Numbered from the stretch's first letter, positions 16,959 to 25,592 are shown. The stretch: 64,000 bases of DNA from SAR202 cluster bacterium bin87 (GCA_002238825.1 MPNC01000005.1:1-64000), one strand, 5' to 3'. A program made the numbers and translations. Notes: generated from the sequence alone by a model not told the origin.

Positions 16959-17984
16959 TTGGAAACTGGCAAACTGCCTCCGGATCTACTGCAGGAATTA
17001 CTGTCCGATCTGGACATCGTCGACCCGCGAGTTTTGGTCGGCCCCGGGGTTGGTGAGGATTGCGCGGTGGTCGACATGGGCGATCGCCTACTGATCGCGA
17101 AATCGGACCCCATAACGTTCGCGGCCGACAAGGTCGGTTGGTACGCAGTCCAGATCAATGCCAACGACGTTGCCTGCACCGGTGGCGTGCCGCGTTGGTT
17201 CCTCCCTACTGTGTTGCTGCCGGCCAGCGCAACGACCCACGACGTGCGGGCCATTTTCGCGGACATCTCGGACGCATGTCGGGACATGGGAGTTGCAATA
17301 ATCGGGGGCCACACCGAGGTAACCGACGGGCTTCCGCGGCCAATCGTAGCGGGGACCATGCTGGGCGAGCTCGATGATCGATCCCGATTGGTTTCCACGG
17401 GTGGAGCCCAGGACGGCGACAGCATCATCATCACCACCGGCGTGGCCATCGAGGGCGCGGCGATTCTGGCTCGGGAACATGCGCCTGACCTACGGGCGCG
17501 CGGCCTGGACACCCAGACGCTCGACACTGCTGCTCGCTACCTGGAGGATCCAGGCATAAGCATATTGTCGGCAGCGCGCGCCCTGTTTCAGACTGGCGCC
17601 GTGCATAGCATGCACGACGTTACTGAGGGTGGCCTGATAACCGCCCTGCGGGAGATCGCCGCGGCGTCGCAGCTCGGCCTGGTTGCGGAAGCGGAAAGCG
17701 TGCCGTTGCTACCGGAATGTGCAGCCATCTGCGAGGCGTTGGAACTCGACCCACTCGGCCTGCTGGGCTCTGGCGCGCTGATCGCCACCATGGCAGCAGG
17801 AGACGTTCCACGGGCGCTCCGCGCGCTGGACCGGATCGGGGTCAGCGGCTGGGAAATCGGCCAAATGATGGACCCGTCGGACGGCCTGTGGTTGATTGAC
17901 CGGAGCGGAGAACGCACGTTACCCGAATTCCGACGGGACGAGCTGGCGCGCTACCTGGAAGAACGCGGTCATTCTCCCAAGTAG
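16959..17984 (+). CDS. HypE-like AIR-synthase-family protein
   Basis: A 341-aa protein of the AIR synthase/HypE/SelD/ThiL ATP-binding superfamily. Visible are VGPGVGEDCAVVD, a metal/ATP region (LLIAKSDPITF), VQINANDVACTGGVPRWFL, IIGGHTEVTDG and the HDVTEGGLITALREIA motif of HypE-like proteins. It lacks the C-terminal Cys-ending tail HypE needs to carry the cyanide precursor, and lacks the N-terminal Cys/Lys loop of SelD. It is therefore neither a standard hydrogenase maturase nor selenophosphate synthetase. The start codon appears to be TTG 16959 with a weak AGG upstream. The 3' end overlaps the convergent threonine dehydratase by 16 nt. Confidence 0.75.
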   Translation: METGKLPPDLLQELLSDLDIVDPRVLVGPGVGEDCAVVDMGDRLLIAKSDPITFAADKVGWYAVQINANDVACTGGVPRWFLPTVLLPASATTHDVRAIFADISDACRDMGVAIIGGHTEVTDGLPRPIVAGTMLGELDDRSRLVSTGGAQDGDSIIITTGVAIEGAAILAREHAPDLRARGLDTQTLDTAARYLEDPGISILSAARALFQTGAVHSMHDVTEGGLITALREIAAASQLGLVAEAESVPLLPECAAICEALELDPLGLLGSGALIATMAAGDVPRALRALDRIGVSGWEIGQMMDPSDGLWLIDRSGERTLPEFRRDELARYLEERGHSPK

Positions 17985-18937
17985 AGGTCGATGCAATCGC
18001 GGAGTTGCGCCAACGTGATGTTTCCGCCGCTCACCGTGATGGATATCTTCCGCCCGCGGACCAGGTCCCCACGGCGTGCCGCGCCGGCCAACGCCGTTGC
18101 CCCGGCGCCCTCGGCAAGGGTATGCGCCTTTTCAATCAGCATCGCCACGGCGCGGCGGATTTCGTCCTCGCTCACCAGCACGAAATCGTGCAAGCGGTGC
18201 CGCATGATTTGCTGCGGCAGTTCGTAACCTTCGGCCGTCGCGGTTCCCTCCACCCAGGTGCGCATGGGCGCCTGCACCAGTTGGCCCTGTTCCCAGGACA
18301 GGTAGGCGGCCGGGGCGGCTTCGGACTGGACGGCGACCACCCGTATCTCCGGGTTCAGCGCCTGCGCAACGATGCAGGCCCCGGAAACTCCGCTGCCTCC
18401 ACCAATAGGCAGGAACATCACGTCGATGTCGGGCAGGTCTTCGATGATTTCCAGGCTGGCGGTGGCCACACCGGCGATTATTTCGGGCTCATTGACCGGA
18501 TGTACATACCGGTAGCCCTCTTCTGCCGCCAGTCGCTCGCAGTAACGGCGAGCCTCATCAAAGGTCTCGCCATGGAATATCAGCTCTGCGCCCAAAGCTT
18601 CCATTGAAGCGACCTTGTTCGGGTTGGCGCCTACAGGCAGACCAATCAGGGCCCTGGCTCCGAAGTCCCGGCATGCACTTGCGATCGACTGACCATGATT
18701 GCCGCTGCTGGCGGTGATCACCCCGCGCTGCCGGTCCGCGGCATCCATGTTGGCGAGGAGATTGATTCCTCCTCTAGCCTTAAATGCGCCCAGGGGCAGG
18801 TGCTCCTCGTGTTTCAAGTACACCTCCGCATCCAAAGCCTGGCTCAGTCCAGCCGAGTAGGAAAGCGGCGTGCGCGGGAAGTGAGGGCTGATGGTGGCGC
18901 GAGCGCGATAAACATCGCGCAAAGTTGGGATCTGCAC
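17969..18937 (-). CDS. threonine dehydratase-like PLP enzyme
   Basis: A 322-aa fold-type II PLP enzyme. The GTG start at 18937 has GGAG 7 nt upstream, so the longer upstream frame is not used. PLP lysine K53 sits in LGAFKARGG, the substrate loop is SSGNHGQS, the phosphate loop GGGSGVSG, and the C-terminal SGGN. Length and absence of an ACT regulatory domain fit the short catabolic threonine ammonia-lyase/serine racemase group. It would convert threonine or serine to 2-oxoacid and ammonia, or racemise serine; the sequence does not distinguish these. Its upstream side faces the TACAC/T motif array. Confidence 0.85.
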   Translation of the reverse strand: MQIPTLRDVYRARATISPHFPRTPLSYSAGLSQALDAEVYLKHEEHLPLGAFKARGGINLLANMDAADRQRGVITASSGNHGQSIASACRDFGARALIGLPVGANPNKVASMEALGAELIFHGETFDEARRYCERLAAEEGYRYVHPVNEPEIIAGVATASLEIIEDLPDIDVMFLPIGGGSGVSGACIVAQALNPEIRVVAVQSEAAPAAYLSWEQGQLVQAPMRTWVEGTATAEGYELPQQIMRHRLHDFVLVSEDEIRRAVAMLIEKAHTLAEGAGATALAGAARRGDLVRGRKISITVSGGNITLAQLRDCIDLYLGE

Positions 18938-19100
18938 AGCTAGTCTCCTTGACGGCCGCCAACGCGGTTTTTCGTCTTCGCCGGAAAGCCTAGGGATGAC
19001 CTTCCAGGGTGTCAACTGTGATCTGGAGCCCGGGCCGGTGATCCTGCCGACCGCCCGTGCAGACGGCGAACTGCGCGCGTTTTTACGGGGATCGTCCGGA

Positions 19101-19432
19101 GTGTAATACCACCGCATTCCCCTTTTGCCTTTCGATCAGGCTGGCCTCCTCTCGCCAATTACACGCACGCGGATGTACTTATGAGCGATTACACCAGACA
19201 ACCAATTAGTGCGTGTACTCGCACTCGCTGTTCGTGCAACGCTCGCGCGATGATGTACTGGGCTTCGCATCGGTACATTCACGTTTACTCGTTACACTGA
19301 TGTTGATCGGATTACACTCAATAGATGGACCAGCCCCACGTCCGCAGTGTACTGACGGTTATTACACCGACATGCCATTGGATACGGTCGGCGCAGGGTC
19401 GAAAACGATACCGCTCAGCAGTACACCAGACT
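19101..19432. repeat. two-orientation array of TTACAC/GTACAC/T motifs
   Basis: At least 11 copies of a (T/G)TACA(C/T) core with similar flanks lie in ~330 bp. Forward copies are at about 19158, 19187, 19272, 19290, 19309, 19361 and 19419. Reverse copies are at about 19101, 19173, 19213, 19254 and 19347. Several share ACACC(A/G)GA or ACACTGA tails. Outliers recur at about 19774 and 19789, the latter abutting the ribosome-binding site of the helix-turn-helix gene at 19811. Spacing is irregular and units are not tandem copies, unlike CRISPR or a minisatellite. It looks like a cluster of protein-binding sites. No gene is visible in 18938-19640. Confidence 0.7.
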
Positions 19433-19645
19433 TGGAACGAATGATTCGCTCCGATCGCGGGCTATCGGTTACCAGGTAAAAGCCGACCGAAGTTCCGCGG
19501 TCCGGGTCAACCCGAGGCGACGAAGCTCCCTGGGCACCAGGCGACTGGACCAGCCAAAAATCGCCGAAATTGCCCGAATTCGGTTTTCGTGTTCCTAGCG
19601 CCCAGGGTTCCCGCGTGTCACAATAGGCACGTAACCAGGGTCGTT

Positions 19646-19718
19646 CTAAAAGAATATAAAAATCTTTTAGGATTGTTCTTTAGTTGCGCTTGACAATCGT
19701 CAAATCGACCGGTAGTGT
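19646..19718 (+). promoter_or_regulatory. promoter with upstream hairpin/operator
   Basis: CTAAAAGA/TCTTTTAG (19646-19653, 19663-19670) is a perfect 8-bp inverted repeat with an A/T loop. Twenty nt further on lie TTGACA (19690-19695), a 17-nt spacer and TAGTGT (19713-19718). It reads into the 19811 gene with a leader of about 85 nt. Confidence 0.65.
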
Positions 19719-19810
19719 AGCGTGATATCGACTTCGGTAACGGAAAAACGGCGTACCTGCGCTGCCGACTGGCGAATGTACAAAAACTGGTACACCGACG
19801 GAGGTGCATC

Positions 19811-20035
19811 ATGGCACGCAAAACCAAATTGATGCTTCGCGTAGAAAAGGAATTCGACCAGCCGTTGGAGCGGTTGCTCCCCGAACTGGTCAACGATCAA
19901 GGGTTGACGGCGACGGCCGACACCCTGGGCGTAAGCAAGGCCACGCTGGGCTACTGGATGCTCAAGATGGGCATCAACGTGAAGCGGGTCGCATTGGCCC
20001 CGGGTGAAGTCCTGGAAGTCAAGCGCACCAACTAA
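19811..20035 (+). CDS. small helix-turn-helix protein
   Basis: A 74-aa basic protein. ATG 19811 is preceded by GGAGG at 6 nt. The core LTATADTLGVSKATLGYWMLKMGI is a clear helix-turn-helix: helix, GVS turn, then the recognition helix KATLGYWMLKMG. N- and C-terminal arms are short and basic, and there is no effector domain. Such minimal HTH proteins act as regulators or architectural proteins. The TACAC/T motif recurs between its promoter and start codon and forms a dense array farther upstream, so autoregulation or array binding is a reasonable inference. Confidence 0.75.
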   Translation: MARKTKLMLRVEKEFDQPLERLLPELVNDQGLTATADTLGVSKATLGYWMLKMGINVKRVALAPGEVLEVKRTN

Positions 20036-20045
20036 TCGCAACCAC

Positions 20046-20200
20046 GTCGCGGTGTGCGCCCGAGGCCACCCGCGACGCAGGTGACACGTCGACGACCCAA
20101 AGGCGAGCGGGTCGGACGGCGCACCGGTTCCTCGCGCAAGCGAGGGACAGCGGAACTCCCCGGCCGGTGGCAAATGGTCGGGGTGTTTTGCTGTCCGACC
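20046..20200 (+). other. highly structured 3' region / possible small RNA
   Basis: Nested inverted repeats follow the HTH gene: GTCGCGG/CCGCGAC (20046-20052, 20070-20076) and an 8-bp closing stem GGTCGGAC/GTCCGACC (20110-20117, 20193-20200). Inside it are CACCGG/CCGGTG (20122-20127, 20164-20169) and a 6-bp hairpin with a GCAA (GNRA) tetraloop (20130-20145). A terminator-like hairpin CCCCGGCC/GGTCGGGG plus TGTTTT (20158-20189) excludes the CACCGG stem. No plus-strand gene follows, so this is either an elaborate terminator or a small RNA. Confidence 0.45.
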
Positions 20201-20261
20201 GGGTCAGAGACATGCGGCGGTGACCCTGACCACGTTGGGTTTGGCAAGATTAAGCACAAAA

Positions 20262-20283
20262 AGGCGCCCCGATTGGGGCGCCT
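20262..20283 (-). terminator. intrinsic terminator of the formamidase gene
   Basis: Perfect 9-bp stem AGGCGCCCC/GGGGCGCCT with loop GATT. On the minus strand it is followed by TTTT, 28 nt after the formamidase stop. Confidence 0.85.
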
Positions 20284-20310
20284 CGAGCATGCCGCAGGTG
20301 GGTGGCAGAG

Positions 20311-21423
20311 TTATCCGTTGAAAATGCCCTCGGGAAGGAAGGCGGACACCGTGACGTTGGGCAGGTCCACGATGTTGCTGATGCGAAGATCCACGGCAAC
20401 GCTGCAGATTATGTAGGCCTGCTCAGCCGTCCAGCCGCGCTCCTGCAACAGCGCGATCATGTTCAGGAGGGCATTGCGGGCAGCCAAGGTCAGACTATCT
20501 TCGCCCTCCTGGGTGCCGTCAGCGCGTATGGGGTAACCGATGGTGGCGGTGAAATTGCGGGGCGCGGCCCACTCCGGCGGGAGGAAGTACCCCGGGTGTG
20601 AGTAGCGCGGGAAGATTATGTTATGCCGCGCTGCCTCGCCCTTATGGATCGCGAAACGGACGGCCGCGGTCGCGCCCATCTCGATGGCGGTTATGCAGAC
20701 CTCGCCGTCGCCCTGGGCGAAATGGCCATCACCCGCGGAGTACAAACCGCCGGGGACAGCGACCGGGATGAAGAGACGGGACCCGGTGGTGAGCTGTTTG
20801 GCGTCGACGTTGCCGCAGTTCTCGCGGGGCGGGATAGTGCGCAGGCCCTCGTTGGCGATCTGACCGCCGTAAGGCACGGCATCCTCCGGGTCGGGCGGCG
20901 CGGCGGTGCCGCCACGGTTGACCCAATCGGCCTCGCGGGCGGTCCAGGCCGCGACCTGCGCATGGGACGGAGCGAGGCCGGCGGTGCCCATGAAGGATCC
21001 GTCGGGAATGCGGACGCCGGGAATCTTTGCGGAGGTGGCCCAACCACCGGCGATGTCCCAGTGGACCAGGTACGGTTCGGCGTACAGGTCGCGGAGAAAG
21101 CCGGAGCCGGGACGACTGCGGGTCCAGCCACGTGGCTGAGCAGTTATGTCAAGGTATTCGATTTCCAGGAGATCACCGGGCTCAGCGCCTTTCACGTAGA
21201 CCGGGCCGGTGAGAGGGTGGCCAACCTTGGCGTCGAGGCCGGCCATATCCGCCTCCGTCATGTGGGGTTGGATCTGCGAGTCGGAGGCATCGCGGGTCTC
21301 GAGGACGACCTCTTCGCCGGGATCAACCTCGACGATGGGCGGGATGTCCGGGTGCCAGCGGTTATGGCCGAATTGCGGTTCTTCCTTGAGGCGCTTGGCG
21401 CGGTCGATAGTTACGGTTTGCAT
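20311..21423 (-). CDS. fmdA: acetamidase/formamidase family protein
   Basis: A 370-aa cytosolic amidase releasing ammonia from formamide or small amides. Family hallmarks are the N-terminal FGHNRWHPDIPPI, GHPLTGPVYVKGAEPGD, the central IPPRENCGNVDAKQL, LYSAGDGHFAQGDGEVC, and the C-terminal ATIGYPI with YIICSVAVDLRISNIVD. These match FmdA_AmdA (PF03069) over its full length. The start at 21423 has GGAGG about 8 nt upstream. It is separated by a GC hairpin from an upstream ThDP enzyme on the same strand. Substrate range beyond formamide is open. Confidence 0.9.
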   Translation of the reverse strand: MQTVTIDRAKRLKEEPQFGHNRWHPDIPPIVEVDPGEEVVLETRDASDSQIQPHMTEADMAGLDAKVGHPLTGPVYVKGAEPGDLLEIEYLDITAQPRGWTRSRPGSGFLRDLYAEPYLVHWDIAGGWATSAKIPGVRIPDGSFMGTAGLAPSHAQVAAWTAREADWVNRGGTAAPPDPEDAVPYGGQIANEGLRTIPPRENCGNVDAKQLTTGSRLFIPVAVPGGLYSAGDGHFAQGDGEVCITAIEMGATAAVRFAIHKGEAARHNIIFPRYSHPGYFLPPEWAAPRNFTATIGYPIRADGTQEGEDSLTLAARNALLNMIALLQERGWTAEQAYIICSVAVDLRISNIVDLPNVTVSAFLPEGIFNG

Positions 21424-21462
21424 GGTGGTCCCTCCTGGCTTGATTGAGGTCAGAATAGCAGG

Positions 21463-21487
21463 CGGGGCGGGTTTGGCACCCGCCCCG
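21463..21487 (-). terminator. GC-rich hairpin, probable terminator
   Basis: Perfect 10-bp stem CGGGGCGGGT/ACCCGCCCCG with a 5-nt loop, between the ThDP enzyme stop and the formamidase start on the minus strand. There is no strong T-run. Confidence 0.5.
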
Positions 21488-21554
21488 GCAACAGTTTCTG
21501 AGAAGGCAAGGGGCGAAGCATGTCCGCCCCCACCGGACTACCGGACGAGTCCCA

Positions 21555-23237
21555 CTACAGGGACCAGTCGTCCGGGATTTCGGGAGTGGGCAGCGGGCGG
21601 ATCATGACCTCGACAAGGGCAGACTGACCTTCCTCGGTGGCGCGGATGGCGCGCTGGAAAGCCGGTCGGATGTCCTCGGGGTTCTCGACGCGCTCTGAGT
21701 AGCAGCCCAGGCCATCGGCGACGACGCTGAAATTACCGCCGAGCACGGCCATCTCCGGGGGCGTGCCGTTGGGGTCTTCCATGCCCATCATGCCGCCGCC
21801 GGTGCCGCCGTTGTTGATGACGACGGTGAGGATGGGCAGGCCCATGCGGGAAGCGGTCTCGAGGTCCATGCCGGTCATGCCGAAGGAGGCGTCACCGAGG
21901 ACGTGGACAACCAGGTGGTCGGGGCGGCCCAGCTTGGTGCCGATGGCGGCGCCGACGGACCAACCCATGGCGGCCATGCCGCCCATCGCCACAAAGTTGC
22001 GCGGACGGGTGGTCTGCCAGAAGGGGACCACGTAGCCGCGGCTGCCGCCGGCGTCGTGGAGGGCGATGGTGCGGTCGGGGTCGATTAGCTGCTGGAGCTC
22101 GTGGACAACCCGGTAGCCGTTGGTAGGGGTTTCACTGTCAGTGAAGCGTGGCATCCACTCGGCTTCGGACTTCTCGTGGCAGGCGCGGATCTCGTCGACG
22201 ATCTCCTGTTTCATTCCCCCGCCGTTCGCGCCGATGCGCTGGCGGACGGCGTCGATGATGGCGCGCAATGCCAGCTTGGCGTCAGCGAGCATGGGCAGGT
22301 CGACCTGGTAGGTCTTGTTGAGGTCGGCGGGGTCGGCGTTGACGTGGATGATGCTCACGCCGGCCGGGATGGGCCGGCCGTCGGTGCCGTTGGGTTGGCG
22401 GAAGGAGTTGCCGACGGCAAGAATGACGTCGGCCCGGCGATTGATCTGAATGGCCGCCGCGGAGGCGTAGCGGCTGCGGGGATAGACGCCGCCACCGAGG
22501 GAAAGCGGGTGATTTTCGGGGAAGACACCCTTGCCCATGATGGTGGTCGCCACCGGCATGGAGAGCATCTCGGCGAGCTCGCGGACCTCGTCGGCGGCGC
22601 CGGCGCTCATGGCGCCACCGCCGGGGTTGAGGACGGGCAGGCTGGCGCCGACCAGCATATCGGCGGCCCGCTGGACCTCGGCGTCGGACGGGCCGGACTT
22701 GCCGGGCGTTCCCACCGGCGTGTAGGCCAGGACGGACTCGTCAGCCTCGGCGGTGAGGACATCCTGGTGCATTTCCAGGACCACCGGGCCGGGCGAGCCG
22801 GAGCGCAGGGCGGTGAAGGCGCGGCGCATGACCTGCGGTATGTCCTGGACGCGGGTGAACGAGCCGCGCCACTTGCAGAGGCCATCGAAGATGCTGGCGG
22901 AGACCTCCTGCTGCCACTCCTGGCCAAGGTTCCGCATGGGATGCTGGCCCATGAGAAGCAGCACGGGGACGTTGTCGGCGTAGCAGCCGGCGATGCCGGT
23001 GAGGCAGTTGGTGGCGCCGGGTCCGGTGCCGGTCATGGCGACGCCGACCTCACCGGTGGCGCGGGCGTAGCCGTCGGCAATCTCGACGCCGAGGCGCTCG
23101 TTACGGGCGGCGAAGGGCCGGACCGAGGAGGCGCGCAACGGGCCCCAGAGGGGATTGAGTCCGCCGCCGGCGAACCCGGATATGTAACGTATTCCTTCCT
23201 GTTCGAGGGCCCTGACAACGGCTTCGGATCCACGCAT
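21555..23237 (-). CDS. ThDP-dependent acetolactate-synthase-like enzyme
   Basis: A 560-aa three-domain ThDP enzyme. The PYR domain begins at MRGSEAVVRALEQEGI and carries the ThDP-activating Glu in AARNERLGVEIADGYARATGE. A central NAD/FAD-like domain follows. The PP domain has the ThDP/Mg motif GDASFGMTGMDLETASRMGLPI...INNGGTG, GDx through N. The family includes acetolactate synthase, oxalyl-CoA decarboxylase and benzoylformate decarboxylase. Ligands that set specificity cannot be read off. It is one of three acetolactate-synthase-like paralogues in this window, next to formamidase rather than to branched-chain amino-acid genes, so a catabolic role is more likely than ilvB. Confidence 0.85.
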   Translation of the reverse strand: MRGSEAVVRALEQEGIRYISGFAGGGLNPLWGPLRASSVRPFAARNERLGVEIADGYARATGEVGVAMTGTGPGATNCLTGIAGCYADNVPVLLLMGQHPMRNLGQEWQQEVSASIFDGLCKWRGSFTRVQDIPQVMRRAFTALRSGSPGPVVLEMHQDVLTAEADESVLAYTPVGTPGKSGPSDAEVQRAADMLVGASLPVLNPGGGAMSAGAADEVRELAEMLSMPVATTIMGKGVFPENHPLSLGGGVYPRSRYASAAAIQINRRADVILAVGNSFRQPNGTDGRPIPAGVSIIHVNADPADLNKTYQVDLPMLADAKLALRAIIDAVRQRIGANGGGMKQEIVDEIRACHEKSEAEWMPRFTDSETPTNGYRVVHELQQLIDPDRTIALHDAGGSRGYVVPFWQTTRPRNFVAMGGMAAMGWSVGAAIGTKLGRPDHLVVHVLGDASFGMTGMDLETASRMGLPILTVVINNGGTGGGMMGMEDPNGTPPEMAVLGGNFSVVADGLGCYSERVENPEDIRPAFQRAIRATEEGQSALVEVMIRPLPTPEIPDDWSL

Positions 23238-23713
23238 GGCTGTACCTCACTCGGTTGTAGGGAGGCCTGCAGTCCTGAGGTTCCGAGACCGCCGCCCCCG
23301 TTGGATCGCGGGGTTACGTGGCTGCGCTCAGAATGGCATGGACCGTCGGGCCATCCGGATAGCCGGGATGATAGGGCAGCGCGGGAGATGGGTCAACCGG
23401 GGATCATGGCATGGATGGGCAGGATATACGGGATCGGATGGATCAGTTATGTCAAGCAAGTACGTGGGAATGATGTGGCGCCGGCGGGGCACAGGCAAAG
23501 ACCCCTGCCGACGGGAGAACTCAGGTTGGTGTTGCGGTGGGCTGCCTCCTGGCTATTGAATGACGGCGAAGCGACCACTCGGCAGTCGAGGCTGTGAGGA
23601 CGCCTGCTCAGATTAGGACGGACATCGCTGTAAGTAGGAGAGCACAGGCGCAGCAATCGCACTGCGGCGGAGCCAATCAACCCGGTATCGTTTCGGGTGG
23701 CAGCGCGGCGTGA
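23238..23713. other. intergenic stretch flanking the restriction-modification island
   Basis: About 475 bp with no supported gene. A decayed GGAT/ACGGGAT-type repeat is visible near 23405-23440, similar to those at 27380 and 32085. Confidence 0.4.
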
Positions 23714-24328
23714 CTATGGCGCGACACCAACCAATACGAGCGGAACGGATGGAACACCCCGGCCCTGACGAACAACGTTCATGAGGTCGCGCTCGAAGTA
23801 CGGTACTCCCGAGGACATCTCTCGTTCTAATTCCTTCATCGGCAGGATCTCTATTCCCACGTCGATTATTTCCGCAACGTAAAAGCTCAAATGTTTGACA
23901 AAAAGGTCATGCGCAACGAAAGCATACTTGCCGAATTGGATTTCGATGGCAACGCGGTCCTTTAGGTAGTCAGTTTGATTGTAGGACAAGATAGGATCGT
24001 AGCCGGCGGCTTCAATGCGGTTCCTTTGTTCAGCATCCGAAAGGCCGTAGATACCACGAAGCAATTTCTCGTCGGGAGCGACATAGAAAGAATTCCGGCG
24101 TTCTCCCCAACCCCTGGATTTGAACTCCGCCTTGAAAGCGTCGTTCATATCTTTCGGGGAGTACAACAGTTTGCCGGGCATCGTCCGTTCGCGAGAAACC
24201 TTAGTCCGACACTCCTCTGCATCCACTTTGGTGATGACGTTCTTGACCTCGTCCCAAAGCCCGCGATGATGAACCAGCAAGAATTCTTCGCCGTTCAGGT
24301 GCGAATAGATGGATTTGATCTGCATCAT
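23714..24328 (-). CDS. type II restriction endonuclease, BglII/BstYI family
   Basis: A 204-aa protein close in length and pattern to BglII/BstYI (PF09195): YSHLNGEEFLLVHH, LWDEVKNVITKVDAEECRTK, QTDYLKDRVAIEIQFGKYAF and the C-terminal VPSVPLVLVGVAP. The BglII catalytic spacing D-x8-E-x-Q is exactly present in DYLKDRVAIEIQ. BglII cuts AGATCT and BstYI cuts RGATCY, so a GATC-cored site is expected; this is inference from family. It overlaps the methyltransferase by 4 nt (ATGA), placing nuclease translation behind the methylase. Base composition is clearly AT-richer than its neighbours, a sign of transfer. Confidence 0.9.
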   Translation of the reverse strand: MMQIKSIYSHLNGEEFLLVHHRGLWDEVKNVITKVDAEECRTKVSRERTMPGKLLYSPKDMNDAFKAEFKSRGWGERRNSFYVAPDEKLLRGIYGLSDAEQRNRIEAAGYDPILSYNQTDYLKDRVAIEIQFGKYAFVAHDLFVKHLSFYVAEIIDVGIEILPMKELEREMSSGVPYFERDLMNVVRQGRGVPSVPLVLVGVAP

Positions 24329-25272
24329 TGTCCACCGTTACGCTGATTAGGATCGTAAATCGGTTTGCCCATTGGACGGGTGCGCAATCGTCCTTGGCGT
24401 AGTTGTCGTACGCGCTCGGCTGCGATATCCACGTATTCCATGACATTGTCACAACCGTAACCGACACGATCATGCATCAACGCAGCAACCACAGACGAAC
24501 CCACTCCCATGTACGGATCATAGACGCGATCCCCGGGCTCAGTCATCGACAAGACTAATCGCTCCACCAATTCAACGGGAAATTGGCACGGATGGATTGT
24601 CTTTTCGGGGTGGTTATGCTTGACGTTTGGAAACTCCCAAACATCGCTGGGGTTTTTACCCTTCGGATTGCCCGATAACTGGCCAACATGCGGGCCTTTG
24701 AAATGGCGTTTATTGGGATATTTCGACGGTACCCTGATAGCATCCAGGTCCCAGGTATAGTCGTCACATTTGGTCCACCAATTGATCGTTTCGTAACGGC
24801 CAGACAGTCGCTTACTGCTGTGCAATCCATGCCCGAAGTGCCAAATGATGCGGTTACGCAATCTCATGCCGAGGTCCTTGAAAATTGGATAGAAAACGGT
24901 ATCGAGTGGGATGATCTCTCCGTTGGCGACAAAATTGCCAACTTGCCAACAAATTGACCCCTTCGGGTGCAGTACGCGCACACATTCCTCGATGACTAGT
25001 TCCTGCTCCGCCAAGTAATCATCGATCGCTCGGCGAGATTCGTACGATTTTCCGAGATTATATGGCGGCGATGTGACCACCAGCTTGATGCTCGCGTCTG
25101 CGATGCTCCGAGTAAACGAAAGGGTGTCTTCGCAAACGATCAAAAGTTGCTCATCCCTGACAGCACGATAGTGATAAGACTGATTCGGCACCAATCGATG
25201 TTGGTATGCGAAACCCGAATCGCCTCGTGGTTCTGCTATAGCCCCAGGGAGGTCGTTAATTTCATATGACAT
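24325..25272 (-). CDS. DNA methyltransferase of the RM pair (probable N4-cytosine, beta class)
   Basis: A 315-aa protein. Motif IV TSPPYNLGKSYES comes before the SAM motif DPYMGVGSSVVAA, the beta-class order. SPPY, rather than DPPY, is typical of N4-cytosine enzymes, as in the BglII methylase. ETINWWTKCDDYTWDLDAIR and HPCQFPVELVERLV are the usual target-recognition and motif X regions. It precedes the BglII-like endonuclease on the same strand with ATGA overlap, a standard RM layout. AT-rich codons again suggest horizontal acquisition as a two-gene cassette. Confidence 0.88.
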   Translation of the reverse strand: MSYEINDLPGAIAEPRGDSGFAYQHRLVPNQSYHYRAVRDEQLLIVCEDTLSFTRSIADASIKLVVTSPPYNLGKSYESRRAIDDYLAEQELVIEECVRVLHPKGSICWQVGNFVANGEIIPLDTVFYPIFKDLGMRLRNRIIWHFGHGLHSSKRLSGRYETINWWTKCDDYTWDLDAIRVPSKYPNKRHFKGPHVGQLSGNPKGKNPSDVWEFPNVKHNHPEKTIHPCQFPVELVERLVLSMTEPGDRVYDPYMGVGSSVVAALMHDRVGYGCDNVMEYVDIAAERVRQLRQGRLRTRPMGKPIYDPNQRNGGQ

Positions 25273-25563
25273 TGCGCTGTCTTACCTGAGCACGTCGCAA
25301 TACAAAGTGACCGTATAGCGCGTGATTTAGCATATAGGACGGATGTGCCGATTCTAACAGTAAACGATCCCGCCATCAATTTCAGACGCGTCGTAGCTCA
25401 GCAGCGGGGAGGCCGACCGAATCCCTTTGTCGTGTGTTGGGGATCAGGGTGCGCTGTAGGGGATCGCCCGGTAAATCTCTGTTCGCTCTTTGTGAGCGAC
25501 GCATATGGTAGGCGGGATACCGATGCTGGTCAACGGACCGTCGTCACATGGAAAGGACGTTTG

Positions 25564-25592
25564 TTGACCGGCCGGCGGGCTGTGGGTATCAT
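25564..25592 (+). promoter_or_regulatory. sigma70-type promoter
   Basis: TTGACC (25564-25569), a 17-nt spacer and TATCAT (25587-25592), 60 nt upstream of the ThDP enzyme start. The rest of 25273-25563 shows no gene. Confidence 0.6.

Noticed and set aside
16959-17984. selD (selenophosphate synthetase)
   Set aside because: It belongs to the same superfamily but lacks the N-terminal Cys/Sec-x2-Lys loop, and its motifs fit HypE-like proteins better.
19101-19432. CRISPR array or oriC with DnaA boxes
   Set aside because: Units are short (6-12 nt), irregularly spaced and in both orientations, with no spacers of constant length. The motif does not match TTATNCACA-type DnaA boxes and no dnaA/dnaN is nearby.
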